Source of the DNA: an uncultured Pelagibacteraceae bacterium
Lineage (GTDB): Bacteria > Pseudomonadota > Alphaproteobacteria > Pelagibacterales > Pelagibacteraceae
Length of the DNA stretch: 64,000 nt
Reading direction: 5' to 3'
Assembly (NCBI GenBank): GCA_902600245.1
Contig: CACKIQ010000002.1
Coordinates: 1 to 64,000 of the forward strand
Numbering within the stretch: position 1 is the first letter of the stretch; each line of letters opens with the position of its first letter. The position numbers and the translations under genes were made by a program. Below are positions 25,114 to 33,621 of the stretch, piece by piece. The notes beneath the pieces are model-generated. The model made no database searches and was not told the DNA's origin. It saw only the letters and a list, made by a program, of their open reading frames with translations.

Positions 25114-26265
25114 TTATTTTTCTTTAATTGCAATTTTTTTATTATACCAATTCATTAAAATGGATATTGAAATACTTAAGCTTAAGTAGGTAAGCATTGT
25201 TATTGAAACTATTTCAATTGCTTTACCAGTTTGCATAAGTGCTGTACCTGCAAAAACAAGTACTAAATCAGGATAAGCTATAGCAGCAGCTAATGATGAA
25301 TTTTTAGTTAAATTTAAATATTGGTTAGTTGTTGGTGGAATAATAATTCTCAATGCTTGTGGCATTACAACTAATTTTAAAACTTGATTAGGATTTAATC
25401 CAATTGATGCAGCAGCTTCTTTTTGACCTTTACCTACACCTTGTATTCCTGCTCTTACACACTCTGCAATAAAAGTTGCTGTATATAAAGCTAATGATAA
25501 AGTTAAAGCTATTAATTCGGGGGGTAAACTTACACCACCTTCATAAATAAACGATGTTGTTGCTAATTGCTTGAGTTTAGGTATTTCAAAAGACAAACCT
25601 ACTCCGCCCATTAAAAAACTTAATAAAGGCAATATAAAAATTAAACCTAGTGATATCCAAAATACTGGTAACTGTTTACCTTCTGTTTCTTGAACTTTTC
25701 TTGCATGAATTCTAATTACTACAATTGCAATAATTGCTGCAACTATTGAATATAAGAAGACATTAAGATTTTCCCAAATAAATGCTGGTACATACAAGCC
25801 TTTAATTGTTAAGAAAAAAACACCCAATATTGGATCTGCATCTTGAGGTAAAGGTAAAGCTCTTAAGGCAGCAAAGTACCAAAAAAATATTTGTAAAAGT
25901 AATGGGATGTTTCTAAAAAATTCAACGTAAAAAGCAGCAAATTGATTTATTAAATAATTTGGAGATAATCTTGCTACACCAACTATAACACCTAGAATTG
26001 TTGCAAAAATAATTCCTATTACAGAAACTAAAATAGTATTCAGCAAACCAACCAGATACGCTCTGAAGTAAGAGTGAGATCCATCATATTCAATAAGCGA
26101 AAATTGAACATCAAAAGAAGATTCTTGTGACAAAAATCCATAACCAAAATCAATACCTCTATTTTCCATATTGATTTGAGCGTTATACGTAAAAAAACCA
26201 AAGACCAAAACTACAACTAAAACAGTTACTAATTGAGGTAAAATTTTTTGTAATTTCAGGTTCAT
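25114..26265 (-). CDS. aapQ: General L-amino-acid ABC transporter permease AapQ
   Basis: This is the second permease of the Aap importer, with 383 residues. A membrane core carries EFFRNIPLLLQIFFWYFAAL and the EAA loop RAGIQGVGKGQKEAAASIG. The extended N-terminal periplasmic region (NMENRGIDFGYGFL) is typical of AapQ/YhdX. It starts 63 bp after aapJ, beyond an intrinsic terminator at 26281-26310 that probably lowers its expression relative to the binding protein. Confidence 0.94.
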   Translation of the reverse strand: MNLKLQKILPQLVTVLVVVLVFGFFTYNAQINMENRGIDFGYGFLSQESSFDVQFSLIEYDGSHSYFRAYLVGLLNTILVSVIGIIFATILGVIVGVARLSPNYLINQFAAFYVEFFRNIPLLLQIFFWYFAALRALPLPQDADPILGVFFLTIKGLYVPAFIWENLNVFLYSIVAAIIAIVVIRIHARKVQETEGKQLPVFWISLGLIFILPLLSFLMGGVGLSFEIPKLKQLATTSFIYEGGVSLPPELIALTLSLALYTATFIAECVRAGIQGVGKGQKEAAASIGLNPNQVLKLVVMPQALRIIIPPTTNQYLNLTKNSSLAAAIAYPDLVLVFAGTALMQTGKAIEIVSITMLTYLSLSISISILMNWYNKKIAIKEK

Positions 26266-26280
26266 TTGAACGCTTATAAA

Positions 26281-26310
26281 AAAAAGGGCTAGAAAAATCT
26301 AGCCCTTTTT
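26281..26310 (-). terminator. Intrinsic terminator between aapJ and aapQMP
   Basis: A perfect 13-bp stem AAAAAGGGCTAGA / TCTAGCCCTTTTT with a 4-nt loop ends in a U-run when read on the minus strand. It lies 19 bp beyond the aapJ stop and 15 bp before the aapQ start, inside an otherwise tight operon. Partial read-through would give much more binding protein than membrane components, a known strategy for ABC importers. Confidence 0.88.
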
Positions 26311-26328
26311 AATTAGTTAAATATTCAA

Positions 26329-27369
26329 TTATCTTGCAGGTGGTACGTAAAGAATTCCACCTTTAGTCCATAATTCATTTGGACCTCTATCAGGTAAAAT
26401 TCCAGTGTCCGCTATATTTCTTTTATAACTTTCACCATAGTTACCAACTTGCTTAATAATTCTTAAACTCCACTCATTGTCTAGACCAAAAGCAGCACCT
26501 AACTCACCTTCAGCACCAACCAATCTTTTTACAGCTGGATTATCTGAAGTTTTCATTGAGTCTGCGTTTGCAGAAGTAATTCCATACTCCTCAGCTTCAA
26601 TCATAGCATTTAAAGACCATCTAACGATATCTTCCCACACAGAATCACCTTGTCTAACAACTGGTCCTAAAGGTTCTTTAGAAACAGTTTCAGGTAATAC
26701 GATGTGTTCATCAGGATTAGACATTTTTGTTCTTTGTGCAGCAAGACCTGATTTATCAGTAGTGTATGTATCACATCTACCAGCATCATAAGCAGCTACG
26801 ACTTCATCAGCCTTTTCAAAAGCAACTGGTTCATAAGAAATTCCTTTAGAGTTAAAGAAGTCTCTCATGTTCAACTCAGTTGTTGTACCAATGTTTGTAC
26901 AAGCTGAGATACCATCTTTGAATTGGCTTGTTGAAGTAATACCAGAACTTTTTCTAACCATGAAACCTTGACCATCGTAGAAATTTACACCTACAAAAGT
27001 AAGCCCGATATCAGCATCTCTAGAAAGAGTCCAAGTTGTGTTTCTTGATAAGATATCTATCTCACCAGAAGTTAAAGCTGTAAATCTTTCTTTAGCACTT
27101 AGTGGTGTAAACTTAACTTTGTTCGCATCACCTAGAACTGCAGCAGCTACCGCTCTACATACATCAACATCTATACCAGTCCAATTTCCTGCTGCATCTG
27201 CGTTAGAAAATCCTGGTAGACCTTGAGATACTCCACATCTTACAAAACCCTTCTTTTGAGTGTTTTTAAGTGTTTTAGATTTTTTAGCAGCCATAGTTTC
27301 TGTTGTAAAAGCAAACAACACTGCAACCATAGCAACTAAAGAAGTTAATTGTTTTAAGTATTTAAACAT
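26329..27369 (-). CDS. aapJ: General L-amino-acid ABC transporter periplasmic binding protein
   Basis: This is the solute receptor of the Aap importer; related proteins (YhdW) bind a broad range of amino acids. The 346 residues start with a signal peptide (LTSLVAMVAVLFAFTTETMA) and continue with VRCGVSQGLPGFSNAD. GIDVDVCRAVAAAVLGD and the ligand-binding lobe motifs TALTSGEIDILSRNTTWTLS follow. GTTTELNMRDFF and YTTDKSGLAAQR complete the bilobal fold. In SAR11 relatives this protein is strongly expressed and reported to respond to nitrogen limitation. Confidence 0.95.
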   Translation of the reverse strand: MFKYLKQLTSLVAMVAVLFAFTTETMAAKKSKTLKNTQKKGFVRCGVSQGLPGFSNADAAGNWTGIDVDVCRAVAAAVLGDANKVKFTPLSAKERFTALTSGEIDILSRNTTWTLSRDADIGLTFVGVNFYDGQGFMVRKSSGITSTSQFKDGISACTNIGTTTELNMRDFFNSKGISYEPVAFEKADEVVAAYDAGRCDTYTTDKSGLAAQRTKMSNPDEHIVLPETVSKEPLGPVVRQGDSVWEDIVRWSLNAMIEAEEYGITSANADSMKTSDNPAVKRLVGAEGELGAAFGLDNEWSLRIIKQVGNYGESYKRNIADTGILPDRGPNELWTKGGILYVPPAR

Positions 27370-27390
27370 TATTCTTCCTTTATGTTATTT

Positions 27391-27408
27391 TTATTTGTTA
27401 ACAAATAA
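27391..27408. promoter_or_regulatory. 18-bp perfect palindrome upstream of aapJ
   Basis: TTATTTGTTAACAAATAA is a perfect inverted repeat centred 31 bp before the aapJ start codon. With no loop bases it fits a dimeric regulator operator better than an RNA hairpin. NtrX, encoded nearby, is a candidate ligand, but no binding motif was tested; the association is speculative. Confidence 0.45.
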
Positions 27409-27546
27409 TTCAAAATTACTTTTGAATATTTTTAATTTAATCACGTTAGAAATTACTCTTCAAGATAAATTAATTTGTAAAAACAAATTTATAATAATTC
27501 TAGTCAAGTAAAATCTTCTGACAATAATTGGTTAAAATGCAAGAAA

Positions 27547-27623
27547 TGGCGCGCCCTGAAGGATTCGAACCTACGACCCTCGGTTTAGAAAACCGATGCT
27601 CTATCCAGCTGAGCTAAGGGCGC
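27547..27623 (-). tRNA. tRNA-Arg (anticodon TCT)
   Basis: On the minus strand, acceptor GCGCCCT pairs with AGGGCGC, with discriminator G and an encoded CCA (complement of 27547-27549). The D-arm TAGCTCAGCTGGATAGAGCA and T-loop GTTCGAATC are canonical. The anticodon TCT (complement of 27587-27589) sits in loop TTTCTAA and reads AGA/AGG, the frequent arginine codons in an AT-rich genome. Confidence 0.96.
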
Positions 27624-27655
27624 AATTATATTCAATTAACATATATAATATTTCA

Positions 27656-29062
27656 CTAATATTTAAACAGAAATTTTTTTGCAATTAATAATAATGTTAA
27701 AAGCTCAACTCTTCCTACAACCATAAATATAATTAGAAATATTTTAATTAAATAATGTAAACTATTAAAGTCAATTTCTGAAATCCCATATGCAGACGAA
27801 TTTACCGTATTCATTAAAGTTAAAACAGCTAATTTAAATGAATTTTCAAATTCTAAATTTCCAAATGACAATATAATTGTTAATGAAAATAGAGAAATAA
27901 TGAATATTAAAACTGTCAAAAAATATTTATTTATATCATCAGTATCGAAATTGATTTTAGAAAAAGCAAGTTTATTCATAAATACATTTTTTGGTCTACT
28001 AAATGAGAGAATTTGATTAATGGAATATTTAGTAAGTGAATATATTTTTAAGAATCTTAAACCAGAACTTGTTGAAAAAAAAGAACCTCCAATAATTACA
28101 AGAATTAAAAATACAATATTTAAATTTTTTTGATCAATGTTCATTGAAATACCAATGTTAGAAATACTACTTACTAATGAGAAAAAATTATTAGTAAAAT
28201 TATTATCATAACTAAAAAATACAAAAAAAATACTTACTACAGCTATAAAATAAAAGAATAAATGAATATCCTCATAAAAAAAATTCAAATTTTTATTTCT
28301 TAAAAATAAAAGATTGTAAGTAAAAAAAATACTGAAAAAAGAAATTAGCATTAAAATTGAAAAAATAATTATTTGTGAATTGTAAACAAGAATTGTCGAA
28401 ATATCATTTACAGGCAAGAAACCACCTGAGGAAATAATTGTCATTGCTAAATTTAGAGAGTTAAATGATCTAATTCCAAAAATATTTAAAACTAAAAAAA
28501 TTGATATTGTTAGACCTGAATATAATAAAAAAATTTTAATTGTCTGTTTCAAAATTTCAGATGAGTTAAAAGAAAGAAAATTTGTTAAAGATTTTTTTAA
28601 ACTTTCATCATAAATGTCAATAAGAAAAATTATTGAATATAAAAAATACAAACCTCCAATCCATTGTATAGAAGATCTCCATAATATTAATCCGGGATCA
28701 ATATGTTTAATATTTTCAAAGATTGTAAAGCCAGTAGAGGTAAAACCTGAAACAGTTTCGAAATAAGCGCTTAAAAAGGTAAGATTATATATACTAAAAT
28801 AAAATGGAATTGACAAAATTAATGGCATTAAAAAATAGCCCAGTAAAACTGTAAGAATTTTTTCAAATACTGTAGGTTTTTTATTTGTAATGTTTATTTT
28901 GTAAAAAATTAATCCAATTAATGTAGATGTTATTAGACTAAAAAAATAAGTATTTAAATTTAAATATAAATTAAAATAATAAGAGTAAAGAATATTTAAA
29001 AATGAAAAAAGTGAAATTAAAATAAAAAAAAAACTCAAATATTTTACTCTAAATAATGACAT
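27656..29062 (-). CDS. trkH: Potassium uptake protein TrkH
   Basis: This is the membrane channel subunit of the Trk potassium system. The 468 residues have about ten hydrophobic segments and the repeated pore loops of the Trk/Ktr family: ETVSGFTSTGFTIFENI, TIISSGGFLPVND and VSSISNIGISMN. The fourth is less clear, near LMNTVNSSAYGI. It is preceded by trkA with a 4-bp gap; the pair follows ntrYX, as is common for trkA in Alphaproteobacteria. Confidence 0.93.
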   Translation of the reverse strand: MSLFRVKYLSFFFILISLFSFLNILYSYYFNLYLNLNTYFFSLITSTLIGLIFYKINITNKKPTVFEKILTVLLGYFLMPLILSIPFYFSIYNLTFLSAYFETVSGFTSTGFTIFENIKHIDPGLILWRSSIQWIGGLYFLYSIIFLIDIYDESLKKSLTNFLSFNSSEILKQTIKIFLLYSGLTISIFLVLNIFGIRSFNSLNLAMTIISSGGFLPVNDISTILVYNSQIIIFSILMLISFFSIFFTYNLLFLRNKNLNFFYEDIHLFFYFIAVVSIFFVFFSYDNNFTNNFFSLVSSISNIGISMNIDQKNLNIVFLILVIIGGSFFSTSSGLRFLKIYSLTKYSINQILSFSRPKNVFMNKLAFSKINFDTDDINKYFLTVLIFIISLFSLTIILSFGNLEFENSFKLAVLTLMNTVNSSAYGISEIDFNSLHYLIKIFLIIFMVVGRVELLTLLLIAKKFLFKY

Positions 29063-29066
29063 TCAA

Positions 29067-30458
29067 TTAAATAGAACTTATCCTAAATATATTTTCCACT
29101 ACTGAAATAGAGTCTTTTTTTGCTAAAAAAACTATCTTATCTTCTTTTTGAAATACAAAATTGGATCTAGGTATAATAACTTTGTTTTCTCTTAAAATGG
29201 CCCCTATTCTTATTTCCTCAGGCAAATTTGAATTTTTTAATTCTTTATTAATCAATTCAGATGTTTCGATAATTTCAGCTTCAATTACCTCATATTCACC
29301 ATTCATAATTGTGTAAGCTGTTTCAATAGTGCCCTTGTGAACATGCTTCAAAATACTTGAAACAGTATTCATTCGTGGATCTATTAAATCGTCGATTTTT
29401 AAAGAATTTTGTAGCAAAGAATAATTTGGTTTGTTTATTAGTGCCATAGTTCTTTTATCATTCATTTCTTTTTCATCTTTTGCAAATTTTTCAACAAGAA
29501 CACTTACCATTAAATTATCTTCATCATCATTCGTTAAGGCAAGAACAGTTTCAGATTCCTCTAAATTAGCCTCTGCTAATACCTCTTCATCTAATGCATT
29601 ACCATTAATAACAATTGTATTGTTTAATTCGTTTGCAAGAAATTCTGCTCTCTCTTTGTTTTTTTCTATGATTTTGACTCTTACACTATCTAAACTTTCT
29701 TCCAAATTTTTTGCTAAATTAAATCCTATATTTCCTCCACCAACTATCAAAATCTTTTTAGAGATTTTTTCATCATGTCCAAAAGCATCAAGTGTTTCAG
29801 ACATTTGGGAAGAATTAATTAATACGTAAATCTTATCTTTTTTTTTTATATCATCATTTTTTTTAGGAATAATAAACTTATCATCCCTTATAATTCCAAT
29901 TATATTAGCGTCTAAGTTGGGATATTTTTTAGTTAAATCATTTAATTTAATATTTATTAAATTACATTTCTCGTTAATCAAAATTTCTAAAAGTCTTATT
30001 TTGTTCTCTGCAAATGGAACACTGTCAAGTGCACCAGGTGCTTCTAGTTTTCTTTGAATAGATTTAGCAATTTCTTTTTCTGGTGAAATAATTACGTCAA
30101 TAGGTAAATTTTCTTTATTATAAACCCTTGTAAATTTTGGATTTAGATAATCTTGAGATCTAATTCTTGCAATTTTCTTAGGAATATTAAATATTGAGAA
30201 AGCTATTTGGCAAATAACCATATTAATTTCGTCATTTCTTGTTACAGCAATGATCATATCTGTTTCAGCTGCATTAGCCTTTTCAAGTATTGATGGATAC
30301 GTACCTTTCCCAACAATTGCCTTTACATCCAAAGCATCATCAATTTTTTGAATATCTTCGCTAGAAGGATCTATTACCGTAATTGAATGACCTTGTTCAC
30401 TAAGCTGCTTAGCTATTGTGTATCCTACTCTTCCAGCCCCACAAATGATTATGTTCAT
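29067..30458 (-). CDS. trkA: Trk system potassium regulatory protein TrkA
   Basis: This cytoplasmic gating subunit binds NAD(H) or ATP to control TrkH. The 463 residues comprise two RCK halves, each with a Rossmann glycine motif (ICGAGRVGYTIAKQL at residues 4-18, and IVGGGNIGFNLAKNL near residue 238) and a following TrkA-C domain. Both halves are complete. Its start abuts the ntrX stop directly. Confidence 0.95.
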   Translation of the reverse strand: MNIIICGAGRVGYTIAKQLSEQGHSITVIDPSSEDIQKIDDALDVKAIVGKGTYPSILEKANAAETDMIIAVTRNDEINMVICQIAFSIFNIPKKIARIRSQDYLNPKFTRVYNKENLPIDVIISPEKEIAKSIQRKLEAPGALDSVPFAENKIRLLEILINEKCNLINIKLNDLTKKYPNLDANIIGIIRDDKFIIPKKNDDIKKKDKIYVLINSSQMSETLDAFGHDEKISKKILIVGGGNIGFNLAKNLEESLDSVRVKIIEKNKERAEFLANELNNTIVINGNALDEEVLAEANLEESETVLALTNDDEDNLMVSVLVEKFAKDEKEMNDKRTMALINKPNYSLLQNSLKIDDLIDPRMNTVSSILKHVHKGTIETAYTIMNGEYEVIEAEIIETSELINKELKNSNLPEEIRIGAILRENKVIIPRSNFVFQKEDKIVFLAKKDSISVVENIFRISSI

Positions 30459-31814
30459 TTAATTAAATTCTTTTATCCCTAAGCCTTTTAATTTTCTGTG
30501 CAAAGCACTTCTTTCCATTCCAACAAAATTTGCCGTTTTAGATATGTTCCCATTAAATTTTTTTAATTGAATAGTTAAATACTCCTTTTCAAATTTTTCT
30601 CTAGCCTCTTTTAATGGCACAGATAGGCTATTTTCAGCTAAATGGTCATCAAAATTATTATTTTTTAAAGATTCTTTTATTATAGTTGAAATTTTTTCTT
30701 TTGTGTCTGGTTGCAAAATTGCAATTCTCTCTATTAAATTTCTTAATTCTCTTACATTCCCATGCCAGTTATGGTTTAAGATATAATTATTATTCTCATC
30801 TATTTCTAACTCTTTAATTTGATAATTATCAGATATTTTTTTTGAAAAATATTTTATTAAAAGTGGAATATCACTTATTCTCTGATTTAATGGTTCAATG
30901 TTGATTTCAAAAACGTTTATTCTATGAAACAAATCTTCTCTAAAATTACCAATTTCAATTTCTTTTTTTAAATCTTTATTTGAAGAACAAATTAATCTAA
31001 CATCTACTGTAACATCATTACTTCCATTTACTCTCTTAAATTTTTGATCAGTTAAAACTCTAAGTATTTTAGATTGAATATCTAAAGGAATTTCAGAAAC
31101 TTGATCAATCAAAAGTGTACCTTTATTTGCTTTTTCAAGTGCACCATAAGATATAGATCCATTTTCTTTTTCCTCTCCAAACAATTCAAGCTCATACTTG
31201 TTAAAATCCAATAAAGCGCCATTAAGAATGATAAATGGTTTTTTATTTCTATTAGAAGATTTGTGAATTTTTCTTGCTATCAACTCTTTGCCAGATCCTG
31301 ATGGTCCATTTATAAATACTCTACTTTCAGTAACTGAGATTTTTTTTATCTGATCTAATATATTTAAAATATTTTTACTATTACCGATTAATTCATAAGA
31401 TGAAAATAACTTACTCTCGTATTCTTTATTCTGTTTTTTTAAGTTAAAATTTTCAACAGCTCTTTTTACAAAATTTAATAATCTTTCTTGATCAAATGGT
31501 TTTTCAATAAATTCAAACGCACCATTTTGAAGGGACTTAACTGCCATTTCTATATTTGCATGGCCAGATATAATTATAACTGGGATATCTTTATTTTTAG
31601 ATTTAATATGTGATAAAAGTTTTATTCCATCATTATCGCCTTTATCTAATTTAACATCTAGAATTGCAACATCAGGTAATTTTTTGTCAATCTCAGAAAG
31701 TGCTTGATTATAATTTGCTGCCAATCTAGTTTTATATCCTGAGTCTGTTATAAGCTCATTAATGATATTTCTTATATCAGAATTATCGTCAACTATTAAT
31801 ATTTCTTCGCTCAT
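30459..31814 (-). CDS. ntrX: NtrX-type response regulator with altered AAA+ domain
   Basis: The 451 residues form a receiver domain (phospho-acceptor Asp53 in AILDVKL), an AAA+ domain of the sigma-54-activator type and a Fis-type helix-turn-helix (NGNISKTANFVGMERSALHR). Walker A is GPSGSGKE (170-177). The loop that should contain GAFTGA after ELFG reads EEKENGSISYGALE, so the sigma-54 contact is missing. Walker B reads LLIDQ with Gln238 in place of the catalytic Glu. NtrX is assigned from its pairing with ntrY and its position before trkA. It probably acts as a sigma-70-type regulator. Confidence 0.92.
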   Translation of the reverse strand: MSEEILIVDDNSDIRNIINELITDSGYKTRLAANYNQALSEIDKKLPDVAILDVKLDKGDNDGIKLLSHIKSKNKDIPVIIISGHANIEMAVKSLQNGAFEFIEKPFDQERLLNFVKRAVENFNLKKQNKEYESKLFSSYELIGNSKNILNILDQIKKISVTESRVFINGPSGSGKELIARKIHKSSNRNKKPFIILNGALLDFNKYELELFGEEKENGSISYGALEKANKGTLLIDQVSEIPLDIQSKILRVLTDQKFKRVNGSNDVTVDVRLICSSNKDLKKEIEIGNFREDLFHRINVFEINIEPLNQRISDIPLLIKYFSKKISDNYQIKELEIDENNNYILNHNWHGNVRELRNLIERIAILQPDTKEKISTIIKESLKNNNFDDHLAENSLSVPLKEAREKFEKEYLTIQLKKFNGNISKTANFVGMERSALHRKLKGLGIKEFN

Positions 31815-31815
31815 C

Positions 31816-33597
31816 TTATTTAGTAAAAAATAATTTTATTTTAGCTCCTTCATTTACTGGAATGAATTCTATTTTACCATCATGGTCATTTATAATTTTA
31901 TTCACTATTGACAAACCTAGTCCAGTTCCATTTTTTTTTGTTGTTATATATGGATTTAAAGAATGCTTTACATTATTTTTAAAGTTGCCAAATCCTATTC
32001 CATTATCTGTAATAACTACTATTATTTGGTTATCAATTTCTTTGAGTTCAATAGTAATTTTTTTACTGAAATTGCTATTATTTTCACTTTTTTGCTGAAT
32101 ACTTTCAATAGAATTTTTAATTATATTTAAAAAAACTCTGCTTATTTGCTCTTTATCACACTCTAAAAAAACTTGCTTCAAATCATTTACAAATACTATA
32201 GCTATAGACTTATCTAGCTCATTTAATAATTTTATATTTTCATTAATCAAAATTACTAAATCGTTTTTTCTTAAAGTTGGTTTTGGCATCCTTGCAAAAT
32301 CAGAAAATTCATTAACAAGTTTTTCAATTTGTTTAATTTGATTATTTATTATTTTTAAATTTTCTTGAAAATTTTCTGAATTTTTAGAGTTCAATTCACT
32401 AGCATATTTACTTTTCAACCTATCTATTGTTAATTGTATGGGCGTTAGTGGGTTTTTTATTTCGTGAGCTAATTTTCTAGCTAAACTTCCCCATGCTTCA
32501 TGTCTTTCATTAATAATCAGTTTTTCTTGTTGGTTTTTAAGTTTTTCAATCATCAAATTAAAATTTCTATTTAATTTTTCTAAATCTTTATCTGTTTTAA
32601 CTTCAGGTACCTTTGCATCAAAATTTCCATCACCTATTGAGGCTGAAGCAGAAATCAAATTGTTTATAGATCTAAAAAATCTTGATGAAAATCTAATAGC
32701 TATAGAAATAGATACAAACAATAAAACACTTACAACAATAATGTAAATTATAGCAAATGAAATCTTGATACCAGTACTTTTTTCCTCCACAGTATAATAA
32801 AAGTTTATAGCTTCTTCAGATTCAGTTAAATATTTCGAGATATCTTTATCCAAATATTTTACAACATATAAAAATCTATCTTCAAAATTTTGCAATCTCA
32901 TTATAGCTGCTGAAATATTTTTAGGCGCATTTATTATTTTTAGTGGCCTGTCGTCATCTAAAACTAAATTAAGAGCTTTATCAACTGGAGGTATATAAAT
33001 CTGATCATCTTTTAAAGATGTAAATAATAATTTCTTACTTAGATTTATGATATGTATTTCATCAACATCCCTTATTAATTTTTGCGTATTAAGAAATCTT
33101 CGATATTCAATCTCATCATCATTTAAAAATTTTTTGCTTTTATTAGTATCAAATGCAATTAAAACTATATCAGATTGAATTTTATTTCTTATCTCATCAA
33201 CATAATTTTTCGCAAGTTCATAAGAGTTGTTAACTACAGTAGTAACTTTTTTATCAAAATATTTTTCTATAGCAAAAGAAAATAAAAATAACGAAAAAAT
33301 AGAAATCAAAACTGATGGTATTAGTGTAAATAAACCAAAATATGTTATATATTTTTTGTTAGAATTTAAACCGTCCTTATCTATATCATTTTTAATTGCA
33401 CTTTTGATTTCTATAAAAATAAAAACAAAAAGTGCTCCAAGAAGAATTATGTCAAGAATTAATAAAATCTGTAAGTTTTGATCTGTTAAATTTATAAAAC
33501 CTTTATCAATAAAAGTTAAAAAGGTTAAAAAACCTATCGATAATGTGATAATAAATAATATTATTAGATATATATTTTTTTTAATAAATTCGTACAT
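31816..33597 (-). CDS. ntrY: NtrY-type sensor histidine kinase lacking PAS
   Basis: This membrane sensor kinase is the presumed partner of NtrX. The 593 residues contain hydrophobic segments at about 8-30, 42-62 and 84-110, and a periplasmic region to about 275. A further membrane helix at 280-300 precedes a HAMP domain (about 300-355). The kinase core has the H-box LAHEIKNPLTPIQL (His378), an N-box FLNIIKNSIESI, DNGIGFG and GTGLGLSIV. The usual cytoplasmic PAS domain between HAMP and the H-box is absent, making it about 140-170 residues shorter than typical NtrY. Its start is only 24 bp from divergent ispDF. Confidence 0.92.
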   Translation of the reverse strand: MYEFIKKNIYLIILFIITLSIGFLTFLTFIDKGFINLTDQNLQILLILDIILLGALFVFIFIEIKSAIKNDIDKDGLNSNKKYITYFGLFTLIPSVLISIFSLFLFSFAIEKYFDKKVTTVVNNSYELAKNYVDEIRNKIQSDIVLIAFDTNKSKKFLNDDEIEYRRFLNTQKLIRDVDEIHIINLSKKLLFTSLKDDQIYIPPVDKALNLVLDDDRPLKIINAPKNISAAIMRLQNFEDRFLYVVKYLDKDISKYLTESEEAINFYYTVEEKSTGIKISFAIIYIIVVSVLLFVSISIAIRFSSRFFRSINNLISASASIGDGNFDAKVPEVKTDKDLEKLNRNFNLMIEKLKNQQEKLIINERHEAWGSLARKLAHEIKNPLTPIQLTIDRLKSKYASELNSKNSENFQENLKIINNQIKQIEKLVNEFSDFARMPKPTLRKNDLVILINENIKLLNELDKSIAIVFVNDLKQVFLECDKEQISRVFLNIIKNSIESIQQKSENNSNFSKKITIELKEIDNQIIVVITDNGIGFGNFKNNVKHSLNPYITTKKNGTGLGLSIVNKIINDHDGKIEFIPVNEGAKIKLFFTK

Positions 33598-33621
33598 TTG
33601 AATATAAAAACTACCATATAA

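Noticed and set aside
27471-27490. Hairpin AATTTGT-aaaa-ACAAATT between tRNA-Arg and aapJ
   Set aside because: Low stability and no U-run on the minus strand; could be chance in this composition.
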